Source of the DNA: CAYTBN01 sp964436045
GTDB taxonomy: Bacteria > Myxococcota_A > UBA796 > UBA9615 > CAYRNR01
Assembly: GCA_964436045.1 (NCBI GenBank)
Contig: CAYTBN010000010.1
Span: forward strand, 1-64,000
Length of the DNA: 64,000 nt
Direction of reading: 5' to 3'
Position numbers and translations under genes: made by a program
Shown: in pieces, positions 20,217 to 28,557 of the stretch
Numbering within the stretch: the stretch's first letter is position 1
Layout of the letters: every line of letters starts with the position of its first letter
The notes under the pieces: model-generated
What the model saw: the letters and a program-made list of their open reading frames with translations, nothing else
Databases searched by the model: none
What the model was told of the DNA's origin: nothing

Positions 20217-22319
20217 ATGAAGCGCATGTCCAGGTCCGAGGTCGTCATCATCGGACTCACCCTGGTAGGTCTCCTCGGTCTGCACCAGCTCCTGACCGGC
20301 TGTGGGGCGCCCCCCGCCGACGATATCGTCCCGCTGGACACCAGCGGCTCGGTGCTCGGCAGCGACGGCGTCGGCCCAGCGGGCCCCCCGGACGACACCT
20401 ACAGCGAGACCGCGGTCTGGCCGGTCACCAATCACTGGGCAGACACGGACACCGCGGCGGCAGCCGAAGCCGGCCTGGCCTGGCAGGCCAACTCGGGGCT
20501 GAGCTGGGAGCAGAAGTACTCCCTGTGGGTCGACGCGATGACCGGCATCGAGGCCCACTCCGGCTGGTACGACACGTTCCAGATCACCACGCCCGAGGGC
20601 AAGACCCTGCCGTCTCCCTCCCTGGAGTGCGCCGAGATGGCCTACTTCCTGAGGGTGGTCTTCTCGAGCTGGTACGAGCTGCCCTTCTTCGTGGAGGGCA
20701 ACAACGGCGGCGGTCGTGTCTTCGCCGGGCACTTCGGTTTCGTGAACGAGGACGGAAGTCGCTGGAGCGGGATGCCCAAGTTCGCCAGCTACCCCGACTA
20801 CTCCGACCTCAGCGACGAGGAGCTGGCCTCCCAGGGCTGGCCGAGTGACGACACCCTGCGGGGCAAGGACATCCCCGGCAACGCCTCGGACGATCAACCG
20901 TTCCTGGACGACGACGCCCACTTCGGCTGGTACCTGGACGAGCTGCTGGTGAACAAGCGGGTCGGCTACTTCATGCTGATGCTGCTGCCCTACTTCGGCA
21001 GCGTGAACCTGGCGGATGACAACAACGCCTTCCACGTCCATGCCGATCAGCTGCGGCCCGGTGACCTGTTGCTGGAGCGCTGGCAGTCCCAGGGCATCGG
21101 CCACGCGATGATCGTCAAGGAGGTCCAGTGGATCGAGGGCGGCGAGGTCGTGGCCGAGCTGGTCAGCGGCTCGATGCCCCGGCGCCAGGCCAAGTGGGAG
21201 AGCTCGGTCGGCTCCAAGAACTACTTCACCAACGACTACTGCGGCGGCCCGGACTACGTGGAGCTCGGCGGCGGCCTCAAGGCCTTCAACCAGGCCGAGG
21301 TGAGGAGCGGGAACTGGCACAACCGGGTGCCCGCCGAGCGGATGGGCGACTGGATCCCCTGGTCCGACTCCGCGACCCGCGCCGCCCGCCCCGAGCGGTT
21401 CGAGACCCTGCTGGCCACGGTCAGCGCCGACGAACTGGCGGCCGAGCTGATCAACCTGATCGAGGACCGCCGCAACCACCTGCGCAACTACCCGGCCTCC
21501 TGCTCCGCGCGCATCACCCGCGAGGACTACTTCGAGCAGCTGTACGACCTGGCGAGCCGCGAGTGGGACTGGAGCCGGGAGCGGGTGGACGAGGAGTACC
21601 GGATCCTCGAGGACTACGTGTTCGCCGAGCTGGTCTACGACGAGTCCAAGACCTGCTGCTGGAACAGCACCACGGCGGAGATGCACGCCATCGTGATGGA
21701 CTACAACCAGTCGCTGGCGGACGCGGATCCCGACACCTGCGTCGACCCGGTGGTCTTCAAGGCTGACGGCGGCGGCTACGAGACCTTCGCCGACTACTCG
21801 ACCTCCACCGGCCGCGGCGACCAGTGGGTCGCCTGGAGCGAGGACGAGACCTGCCCCCAGCGCGACACGGTGGACGACAGCGAGGCCGCCCACCTGTGGG
21901 CCGACTGGTGCGACGTGGCCGACGAGGTGGGCGACGGCGGCGAGACGGGGGACGACAACGGCGGTGAGACCGAGGGCGGCGACGAGCCCACGGCGGACGC
22001 CTACGAGCCCAACGAGAGCGCCGCGGCCGCCGCGGTGCTGGTCGAGGGCAGCTACGAGGGCCTGACCATCACCGCCAGCGATTCGGACTGGTTCCGGGTC
22101 GAGGCGGGCGGCGCCACCGTCACCGCCACCGTGGCGTTCAGCAACGCAGACGGCGACCTGGACATGAAGGCCGAGGACGGCGACGGCTCGTCCCTGGGCA
22201 CCTCCAACTCGACCTCCGACAGCGAGAGCGTCAGCGGCGCCGCCGACGCGGTCCTGATCAACGTCTACGGCTACAGCGGCGCCACCAACACCTACACCCT
22301 GACCATCACCGTCGTCTAG
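20217..22319 (+). CDS. Sigma-54-promoted secreted lipoprotein with papain-like motifs and a PPC domain
   Basis: This 700-residue protein has a signal peptide ending LLTGC (lipobox). Middle region: LECAEMAYFLRVVFSSWY (Cys138) and, later, RPGDLLLERWQSQGIGHAMI (His296). That Cys...GD...H order recalls NlpC/P60- or CHAP-like papain-fold hydrolases, but assignment is tentative. After a Gly/Glu/Asp linker, the C-terminal about 100 residues form a bacterial pre-peptidase C-terminal (PPC) domain: AYEPNESAAAAAVLVEG, then DSDWFRVEAGG and NVYGYSGATNTYTLTI. ATG 20217 is preferred over ATG 20202 because GGAGG lies at 20207-20211 and the sigma-54 start site is close. It may remodel cell wall or degrade extracellular substrates in response to a specific signal. 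Confidence 0.7.
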   Translation: MKRMSRSEVVIIGLTLVGLLGLHQLLTGCGAPPADDIVPLDTSGSVLGSDGVGPAGPPDDTYSETAVWPVTNHWADTDTAAAAEAGLAWQANSGLSWEQKYSLWVDAMTGIEAHSGWYDTFQITTPEGKTLPSPSLECAEMAYFLRVVFSSWYELPFFVEGNNGGGRVFAGHFGFVNEDGSRWSGMPKFASYPDYSDLSDEELASQGWPSDDTLRGKDIPGNASDDQPFLDDDAHFGWYLDELLVNKRVGYFMLMLLPYFGSVNLADDNNAFHVHADQLRPGDLLLERWQSQGIGHAMIVKEVQWIEGGEVVAELVSGSMPRRQAKWESSVGSKNYFTNDYCGGPDYVELGGGLKAFNQAEVRSGNWHNRVPAERMGDWIPWSDSATRAARPERFETLLATVSADELAAELINLIEDRRNHLRNYPASCSARITREDYFEQLYDLASREWDWSRERVDEEYRILEDYVFAELVYDESKTCCWNSTTAEMHAIVMDYNQSLADADPDTCVDPVVFKADGGGYETFADYSTSTGRGDQWVAWSEDETCPQRDTVDDSEAAHLWADWCDVADEVGDGGETGDDNGGETEGGDEPTADAYEPNESAAAAAVLVEGSYEGLTITASDSDWFRVEAGGATVTATVAFSNADGDLDMKAEDGDGSSLGTSNSTSDSESVSGAADAVLINVYGYSGATNTYTLTITVV

Positions 22320-22454
22320 CCTGCCAGCCCCTTTTCCCGTAACCTTTTCCGCGAGCCATCGTCGTTCCCGGTCGACAACCTACGGCGGCCATCACGGGGG
22401 CACCGATCCCCGACGGACTGGCCACCAGGAGGAGATGGGAGAGGAGGGCGACCC

Positions 22455-23043
22455 ATGGGACAACTGCACTGGTCGAATATCGTAGCCTGCATGCTGTGCT
22501 TGTCGGTTTCCACGCCGAGCGCGGCGGCCGAGGGCTCCCCGGCCGCAACCCAGAACGGCGAGCCAGAGTTCTGGATAGGTACCCGCCAGGAGATCGCGGC
22601 CGCGGAGGGCTACCAGGGCGATTACCTCTTCTTGCTGCCGCGAGTCCGGGTCGGGGTCGGGGTACGCAAACCGCGCGCGTCGCTCTCGCTCGTGGTGGAC
22701 AACGGTCCGCTGAATCTGGTTCGAAGGAGGGGAACTCGACAGCGTCACGTTCCTGACCGAGATCGCCTTTCTGCCCGCGGGCAGGGTCCAGCTGCGGCGG
22801 GGTGCCTTCCGCATCGGACCTCGCATGGGCGTCGCCTTCGGATGGATGTCGCTGCACCGAACGGTCGAGCTGCTCCCACCCCCCGACTCGTCGCACCTCT
22901 ACGGTTCGGTCGGCTTGAACATGGCCTGGGAGGTGCCCAGCGGTGCCCGGGGTCCGACGTTCAGGATCGGGATCGAACCCGCCGTGATCGTTCCGTGGCT
23001 GGTCCCCTCGTTCAGCCTCAACCTCGCGGTACTCGTGCCATGA
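22455..23043 (+). pseudogene. Frameshifted small envelope protein (beta-barrel-like)
   Basis: From ATG 22455 the frame encodes a signal peptide (VACMLCLSVSTPSAAAEG) and mature sequence up to LSLVVDNGPLNLV at about 22720. Beyond that the sensible protein continues in the +1-shifted frame: GELDSVTFLTEIAFLPAGRV, GPRMGVAFGWMSL and PSFSLNLAVLVP, ending at TGA 23041-23043. Together they make about 195 residues with alternating polar and nonpolar strands, as in small outer-membrane proteins. The shift lies in the purine-rich run gaaggaggggaac near 22721-22735. Either a true frameshift mutation or a base-count error in the assembly. Confidence 0.6.
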
Positions 23044-23103
23044 CTGCGCATCGGATCGCAATCACGGATCCTCGGCTACGCGCAGCGGGTCGGGCCCTTC
23101 CAG

Positions 23104-23796
23104 CTACGAGCTGCCGTCGGGAGCGGGCCGGAGCATGATCCGGGCGTCGGCGACCACCGCGCGGTCGGGGCCGGCGATGACGGGGTTGAGGTCGATGGAC
23201 TCGGCGACCCCGGTGAGGGCGTGGGCGACCTGGGAGAAGCGGGCGATCAGGCCGGCGAGGGCGTTCATGTCGACCGGGGGGCTGCCGCGGTGGCCCTCCA
23301 GTAGCTCGTGGCCGGCCAGGCCCACGAGGGCGGCGCGCGCCTGCTCCGTCGAGACCGGCGCCATCCGGATGGCGACGTCCTTGTAGATCTCCACCGAGGT
23401 CCCGCCGATGCCCGCGAGGACCACCATCCCGAACTGGGGGTCCTCCTTGGCGCCCACGATCAGCTCGACCCCGCGGACCAGCTCGTCGACGACCACCCCC
23501 TCGAAGCCGGCGATCGCCGAGAGGCGTTCGAAGACCTCGCGGAGCTGGCGCTCGTCGCCGATCCCGACCTCGACGCCGCCCACGTCGGTCTTGTGGACCA
23601 CCTGGGGCGAGACCACCTTGGCCACCACCGGGTAGCCGATATCGGCGGCGGCGGCCGCGGCCTCGTCCGCGGTGCGGGCCCAGGCGAAGCGCGCGCCCGG
23701 AACGCCGTGATCGGCCAGGAAGCGGCGGGCCACCGGTTCCATCGCCCACCCCGCGGTCCGGGCCTGAGCGAGCAGCTCGACGGTGTCCACCTTCAT
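23104..23796 (-). CDS. ADP-forming acyl-CoA synthetase, beta (ATP-grasp) subunit
   Basis: This 230-residue protein covers the ATP-grasp part of ADP-forming acetate-CoA ligase: GYPVVAKVVSPQVVHKTDVG (nucleotide-binding lysine and HKTDVGG motif), VELIVGAKEDPQFGMVVLAG, and the C-terminal metal-binding ESIDLNPVI. With the alpha subunit it would interconvert acyl-CoA + ADP + Pi and acid + ATP, either recovering ATP or activating acids. ATG 23796 overlaps the alpha stop by 4 bases. The frame is open far upstream to 24909, but that part is antisense-frame shadow of the alpha gene. Confidence 0.87.
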   Translation of the reverse strand: MKVDTVELLAQARTAGWAMEPVARRFLADHGVPGARFAWARTADEAAAAAADIGYPVVAKVVSPQVVHKTDVGGVEVGIGDERQLREVFERLSAIAGFEGVVVDELVRGVELIVGAKEDPQFGMVVLAGIGGTSVEIYKDVAIRMAPVSTEQARAALVGLAGHELLEGHRGSPPVDMNALAGLIARFSQVAHALTGVAESIDLNPVIAGPDRAVVADARIMLRPAPDGSS

Positions 23797-25163
23797 CGGG
23801 GGCCTCCGCTCTGGATCGAAGCCCGGGCCATCTGGACCGCCCCCTCGACGGACTGGGAGACCGGGATGCCGTTGAACTCGAACCCCTCGATGAAGATGCC
23901 GTACTTGTCCACGTGGGGGACGTAGGCCACCACGGGCTTGCCCGAGTACCTCGCGATCTGCGCCACCCGGGCGCCCACGTCGGCCGTCAGTGCGGGCAGG
24001 TAGGGCATCAGCAGCAGGATCGCCGCGTCGACGTCGTCCCGCTCCAGGGCGAAGCGGGTGACCGCGTACACGTCGCTGTCGATGGCGCTCCCCGTCAGGT
24101 CGATGGGGTTGGCCAGGGACGCGATGGAGCGGATGCTCGGCGATAGGTCCGCGCGCAGGGCCTCCTGGTCCGCCGCCGGGAAGACCGGCAGCTCCAGACC
24201 CGACACGAAGCAGCCGTCGGAGGCCACCGCGCCGTGGCCCCCGCTCGCGGTGACGATGGCGACCCGGCCACCCTCCCGGGCCCCGTGGACCGAGAGCGCC
24301 TCGCAGTAGGCCACGAACTCGGCGTCGTCCCGGGCTTCGAGCACTCCGCTCGTTCCGACCAGATCCCGGAAGACCCGGTAGTCCCCGGCCAGCGAGGCCG
24401 TGTGGGAACTCACCGCCCGGGATCCCCCCGGCGTCTTGCCCGCCTTGAGCGCGACGATCGGTTTGGCCGCCGACCGGGCGAGCTCGACGAACCGGCGTCC
24501 GCGGCCGCGGGAGAAACCCTCGAGGTAGATGCCGATCACCTGGGTCTGCTCGTCCGCCAGGAAGTACTCGAGCAGGTCGACCTCGTCGACGACCGCCTTG
24601 TTGCCGATGCTGACCGCGCTGGAGAGCCCCACCCGCTCCTGGGTCAGCTTGATGATCAGGTCGACCAGGATGCCGCCGCTCTGGCTCACCAGGGCGACAT
24701 TGCCGGCCCGCGGCTCCACCAGCCGCTCGTAGGGCAGGAAGAACGAGTCGCACATGGGCGGCGCGTAGACCCCCAGGCAGTTGGGCCCGATCACCGGGAG
24801 GCCGGTGTCGTGCGCGGCGGTGGTCAGCGCCGCTTGTAGCTCGGTGCGGCCGGTCTCGGCGAACCCGCCGGAGATCACCACCAGCCCGCGGACGCCGGCC
24901 TCGGCACACTCCCGCACGAGCCCCGGGACCAGGTCGGAGCGCACCACCAGCACCGCCTGATCCACACCCCCGGGGATGTCGCCGATCCGGGGATAGACGG
25001 TCTCCCCGTACACCTCGCCACCCCTTGGATTGACCGCGAAGCAGCGCGCGTCGTACCGCAGGTGGTTCTTGTGGTAGATGACGTTGGCCGGGTGGAAGGG
25101 GTTGGAGTGCGAGTACCCCACGACCGCGAGGGAGCGGGGTCTCAGGATGGGATCCAGGTCCAC
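23793..25163 (-). CDS. ADP-forming acyl-CoA synthetase, alpha subunit
   Basis: This 456-residue protein has a CoA-binding Rossmann domain at the start (LRPRSLAVVGYSHSNPFHPA, then CFAVNPRGGEVYGE), a succinyl-CoA-synthetase-like ligase domain (LPVIGPNCLGVYAP, LVSQSGGILVDLI), and SSHTASLAGD, the site of the phospho-histidine in this family. GTG 25163 is chosen because homologues begin within DLDPILRPRS and AGGGAG lies upstream; ATG 25244 would add 27 unconserved residues. It forms a two-gene operon with the beta subunit. Splitting into two genes is one of the known arrangements of this enzyme. Confidence 0.87.
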   Translation of the reverse strand: MDLDPILRPRSLAVVGYSHSNPFHPANVIYHKNHLRYDARCFAVNPRGGEVYGETVYPRIGDIPGGVDQAVLVVRSDLVPGLVRECAEAGVRGLVVISGGFAETGRTELQAALTTAAHDTGLPVIGPNCLGVYAPPMCDSFFLPYERLVEPRAGNVALVSQSGGILVDLIIKLTQERVGLSSAVSIGNKAVVDEVDLLEYFLADEQTQVIGIYLEGFSRGRGRRFVELARSAAKPIVALKAGKTPGGSRAVSSHTASLAGDYRVFRDLVGTSGVLEARDDAEFVAYCEALSVHGAREGGRVAIVTASGGHGAVASDGCFVSGLELPVFPAADQEALRADLSPSIRSIASLANPIDLTGSAIDSDVYAVTRFALERDDVDAAILLLMPYLPALTADVGARVAQIARYSGKPVVAYVPHVDKYGIFIEGFEFNGIPVSQSVEGAVQMARASIQSGGPR

Positions 25164-25275
25164 GGCGCGCTCCCTGTTCGGGTGGCGAGGTGCCGACGAT
25201 GCGTCGACGGCGAGATGATAGGAACCGGACGGAGGGCGGGTCAATCCACCGTCGGGCCGCGGGGGACTGCGCTGG

Positions 25276-26925
25276 TCATGGTGTCCTCCGGCGGAGCCGC
25301 CGGGCGACCGCGGCGATCAGCACGAGCAGGCCGATCCTGGACACCAGCGGAGGGGCAGCTTCGCCCGCCAGCCGGCAGTCGCAATCGTCGTCTCCGGGAC
25401 TCGACCCGCCGCCGTCGTCGTCCGCCGAGTCGTCGTCGTCGGTGGTGACATCGTCGTCCAGCCAGTCGATGCCCTCGGGGAGCTCGAGCCCCTCGTCCAC
25501 GTCACCATCGCAGTCGTCGTCCACGCCGTTGGCCTGCTCGGCGGCGCCCGGGTGGATCGAAGCCAGCATGTCGTCGCAGTCGCCGTCCAGCTCCGAGAAG
25601 CCGTCGCCGTCGCCGTCATGATCGTCCAGCTCCTCGAACCAGATCGGCGAGGTCCAGACCCGCTCCTGGTCGTCCACGCCGCCGTCTTCGCAGATCACGC
25701 CCTGGCTCGCGTACCAGCTGCCCCCGTCGATCTGCACGATGGCGTAGCCGAACCAGGGCACCTCCCAGCCCTCGAGCGCCAGCTCGTGGACCCCCGGCGA
25801 GACCTGGGGTACCGGCGTCGGTTGCTGCGAACTGTCGTAGAGCTGCACGTCCAGCACGTGGGGCGCCAGCGAGGCAGGGAAGGTGATCCGCAGGGAGACG
25901 GGCCCCTCCGGCGGCGGGGAGAGGATGTCGCCCGCCACGCCGATCTCGTCGCCGGCCTCGTCGAGCGCGGTCAGCAGAACGGGCACCTGCGGTCCGGTGG
26001 TGGCGAAGGCGTGGCGATGGAGGAGGGCGTCGTAGAGGCTTTCCCTGTCGAAGGCTCGCCCCTCGTCCAGCACGACACCGGTCAGCGAGCCGCCGTAGGC
26101 CTGGTCCTCGAGCATCAGATCGGTGTGGCAGACCATGCCCGGCCAGGTGTCGTGGAAGTCGGTGCCGCCGATCAGGCCCAGGTGCAAGCCCCAGAGCCCG
26201 ACGGCCAGGGCCTCGTTGATGGTGCTACCGCCGGTGTAGGGGAAGAACAGGGGGTCGTAGTCGTCCCGGTCCGGGAAGTCGCGGGAGTTTCCGTGGCCGG
26301 AGTAGACCTCCACCAGGGGCGCCAGCCGCTCGTCCTGGCACCACCAGCGGGTCGGCATCGGGATCGACGACGCGGGGTGGTGGGGGAGGAGCAGCAGCGG
26401 ACCGGCCGCGTCCTCGATGGCCGCCACGGCGCTCCACATGTCCTCGCAGCTCGGCTGGCCGGCGATGCCCGCCAGCTGGTCCATGGCCAGGGAACCCACC
26501 TGCTGCGGGTCACCGAAGAACAGGTAGTTCCGGTGTCCCAGGTCGGTGCCATCGTCCAGGCCGAGCTGCACCTCGGCCCCCAGCAAGGCGACAAAGCCGT
26601 CCTGGGGCGCGTGACCGGCGTCCACCAGATCGACGATCTGCGGCCAGTCCGCGCCGTCGATGGCGAAGTTGCCGTTGATGTGGTCGGTGATGGCGGCGAA
26701 GTCGAGCCCGGCCAGGTCGCGGGCGTTGGAGAAGTAGTCGACGAGATCGCCGCAGCCCCCCGGATCACAGTTGCCCAGGTCGGAGCTGCCCCCGTCGGCG
26801 CTGAGGCCCGTGTGGGCGTGCAGTTCGCCGAAGTAGAAAGCCCGGCCGTCGAGGACCTCGACCGCAGCGGCCGGCCCCGGGCACGAGGCCAGGACGGCGA
26901 CGACGATCGCTGGACAGGGGCGCAT
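25276..26925 (-). CDS. Surface-anchored PHP-domain phosphoesterase-like protein with MopE repeat
   Basis: This 549-residue exported protein has a signal peptide (residues 1-21), then a PHP-type metal-dependent hydrolase domain: FYFGELHAHTGLSADG (HxH), FAAITDHINGN, LLLPHHPAS and LIGGTDFHDTWPG supply the metal-binding His/Asp set. At about 448-482 is a MopE-like calcium-binding unit (DHDGDGDGFSELDGDCDD, VDDDCDGDVDEG). An acidic DDDDSADDDGGG linker leads to DCDCRL, a hydrophobic helix and RRLRRRTP. That Cys-TM-Arg tail resembles MYXO-CTERM sorting signals, so the protein is probably held at the cell surface. Substrate unknown. Confidence 0.82.
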   Translation of the reverse strand: MRPCPAIVVAVLASCPGPAAAVEVLDGRAFYFGELHAHTGLSADGGSSDLGNCDPGGCGDLVDYFSNARDLAGLDFAAITDHINGNFAIDGADWPQIVDLVDAGHAPQDGFVALLGAEVQLGLDDGTDLGHRNYLFFGDPQQVGSLAMDQLAGIAGQPSCEDMWSAVAAIEDAAGPLLLLPHHPASSIPMPTRWWCQDERLAPLVEVYSGHGNSRDFPDRDDYDPLFFPYTGGSTINEALAVGLWGLHLGLIGGTDFHDTWPGMVCHTDLMLEDQAYGGSLTGVVLDEGRAFDRESLYDALLHRHAFATTGPQVPVLLTALDEAGDEIGVAGDILSPPPEGPVSLRITFPASLAPHVLDVQLYDSSQQPTPVPQVSPGVHELALEGWEVPWFGYAIVQIDGGSWYASQGVICEDGGVDDQERVWTSPIWFEELDDHDGDGDGFSELDGDCDDMLASIHPGAAEQANGVDDDCDGDVDEGLELPEGIDWLDDDVTTDDDDSADDDGGGSSPGDDDCDCRLAGEAAPPLVSRIGLLVLIAAVARRLRRRTP

Positions 26926-26943
26926 GGCTCGGATTGTAGGCCG

Positions 26944-27573
26944 TCAGGCTCGCAGCCGGCCGAAGAAATCGGTGAGCATACGATGGGTCAGGCCCCAGAT
27001 CGTGTGGGGGCCGACCTGGAAACAGGGGAGCATCACACCCGCTGGACCGTACCGCCACTCGACCTCACTGTCGTATTCGCCCCGCAGCATCGGGTCGGCG
27101 GGGATCCAGGCGTAGCCCTGGACCTCGGTCTCGTCGAGGCGCACCGTCACGGGCTCGGTGAGCTGGTAGACGTGGGGGGTGATCACCATCGCCAGCAACC
27201 GTCCCTTGGCCATCGCCTGAACCTCGTCCAGGGTGCCCACGAGGCGCCCGGAGCGGCCCAGGTCCACGCCGACCTCCTCCAGGGTCTCCCGCTCGGCGGC
27301 GGCGCGCGGGTCGCGGTCGTCGTCCTCGACCCGTCCGCCAGGCAAGGCCATGTGGCCCGACCAGCGGTCGTCGGGGTGCTCGGCCCTGTGGATCAGCAGG
27401 ACCTCCAGCCCCCCGCTCGCCTCCCGCAAGCACAGGGCGACCGCGGCGCGGTGGTAGCCGTTGCCGTCGATGGTGCGCGGCGCGCGAGCCGCGAGGGCCC
27501 GCACGACGGTCGCCAGGGTCAATGCGGACGGGTTGGCCTGGGAGGGGAGGGCGCTGCCGCCATCTCGGGTCAT
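26944..27573 (-). CDS. NUDIX hydrolase, CoA-pyrophosphatase type
   Basis: This 209-residue protein has a complete Nudix box, GGRVEDDDRDPRAAAERETL followed by EEVGV (GX5EX7REUXEEXGU), preceded by RWSGHMALPGG as in the CoA diphosphatase (NudL/YeaB) subgroup. Expected to cleave CoA or related dinucleotides into phosphopantetheine and adenosine bisphosphate. ATG 27573 is chosen since it overlaps the upstream lipoprotein stop in an ATGA pair; ATG 27597 is an alternative. Cytosolic, no signal. Confidence 0.85.
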   Translation of the reverse strand: MTRDGGSALPSQANPSALTLATVVRALAARAPRTIDGNGYHRAAVALCLREASGGLEVLLIHRAEHPDDRWSGHMALPGGRVEDDDRDPRAAAERETLEEVGVDLGRSGRLVGTLDEVQAMAKGRLLAMVITPHVYQLTEPVTVRLDETEVQGYAWIPADPMLRGEYDSEVEWRYGPAGVMLPCFQVGPHTIWGLTHRMLTDFFGRLRA

Positions 27574-28418
27574 GGCAGGATCAGCTCGGTTGTCCACGGC
27601 GGCTCCACCAGCCGCCAGGAGCGCAGGGCGCGCTGGATCGATCCGCGATAGTTGCCCTGTGGCGAGGAGATCGGCTCCATCCGCGTGCTACCCGCGGCCA
27701 CGAACCGGCCGCTGCTGCGGTCCACGAGCAGGAAGGCCACGTCGACCTGGTTCTGCTTGCCGACGATGCGGCTGCGCCGGTCCTCGCGGGACTCCTTGGG
27801 GGGCTCGGCAGCGGCGATCGGTTCCCCGGTCGGAGGTTCGAGTTCGGTGACGTCGTGACGGGTGTCGGGCTCCGGCTGCGGGTCACCGATCCAGCGGTCG
27901 AGGTGTTCGCTGAAACCGGAGAAACGGGTCACCTCGCCGGCCACGCCCATCAGCCGCGCCACGGTCTCCTTCATCGATGGCTGCACCGCGACCAGCAACA
28001 CGTAGCCGTCCTGGCCGACGGCGTCGTCGGACCCGGTGGCGGGCGTTCCCTCCTGGAGCCGATGCTCGCCCTGGGGGAAGGGGTTGGCCGCGTGCGCGAG
28101 CAGTGCGTCGGTCACGTCATCGATGCGGGTCCACGAGTCCGCGCTCCAGTTCAGGGTGCGGGGGTCCGCCTCGTCGACCGCCACGAAGGGGCCGTCCACC
28201 TCGGACAGGATCGCCCGATGGAAGCGGGAGGCCAGCCGCCCCCAGGGGTCGTCGTCGCCGTCCGGCCGGGTGGTCACCAGCGGGCGCACGACCGAGACCT
28301 GACCGTCGACCACCCGCGCCTCGTCGTAGGGCGCGTACACGTCGATGGCGCTCCAGCTGGCCGCGCAGCCGAGCAGGGGCAGGAACAACAGCGAGGTCGC
28401 GATGCGGGATACGTTCAT
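27570..28418 (-). CDS. Lipoprotein of unknown function
   Basis: This 282-residue protein has signal peptide and lipobox LPLLGC (Cys about residue 17). The mature part has a region with SVVRPLVTTRPDGDDDPWGR and a C-terminal strand pair with VDVAFLLVDRSSGRFVAAGS, somewhat like domains of envelope lipoproteins that report secretion or stress. Not recognised. ATG 28418 is chosen because it begins the signal peptide; the frame is open to 28583 upstream. Coupled to the NUDIX gene by ATGA overlap. Confidence 0.65.
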   Translation of the reverse strand: MNVSRIATSLLFLPLLGCAASWSAIDVYAPYDEARVVDGQVSVVRPLVTTRPDGDDDPWGRLASRFHRAILSEVDGPFVAVDEADPRTLNWSADSWTRIDDVTDALLAHAANPFPQGEHRLQEGTPATGSDDAVGQDGYVLLVAVQPSMKETVARLMGVAGEVTRFSGFSEHLDRWIGDPQPEPDTRHDVTELEPPTGEPIAAAEPPKESREDRRSRIVGKQNQVDVAFLLVDRSSGRFVAAGSTRMEPISSPQGNYRGSIQRALRSWRLVEPPWTTELILP

Positions 28419-28470
28419 CGGCGGGAAGATAACCCCCGCGCGGGGAGCCCGCAAGCGCGGGTGCGCGCGC

Positions 28471-28499
28471 TTGACCGGCCGGGGCCGGTCGACGATGAT
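28471..28499 (+). promoter_or_regulatory. Promoter of the surE operon with an embedded palindrome
   Basis: TTGACC (28471-28476), 17-base spacer, GATGAT (28494-28499). A perfect inverted repeat GACCGGCC-GG-GGCCGGTC (28473-28490) overlaps the -35 box and fills most of the spacer, which is the classic repressor position. The expected start site is near 28506. Confidence 0.5.
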
Positions 28500-28557
28500 C
28501 CGCTCGGGTCGCCGGGCGACGGCGGGGGCGGCGGCCGACGGCGGGTGCCACGACGCT

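Noticed and set aside
23797..24909. N-terminal extension of the acyl-CoA synthetase beta subunit
   Set aside because: It overlaps the alpha subunit in another frame and has shadow composition. ATG 23796 gives a proper ATP-grasp subunit.
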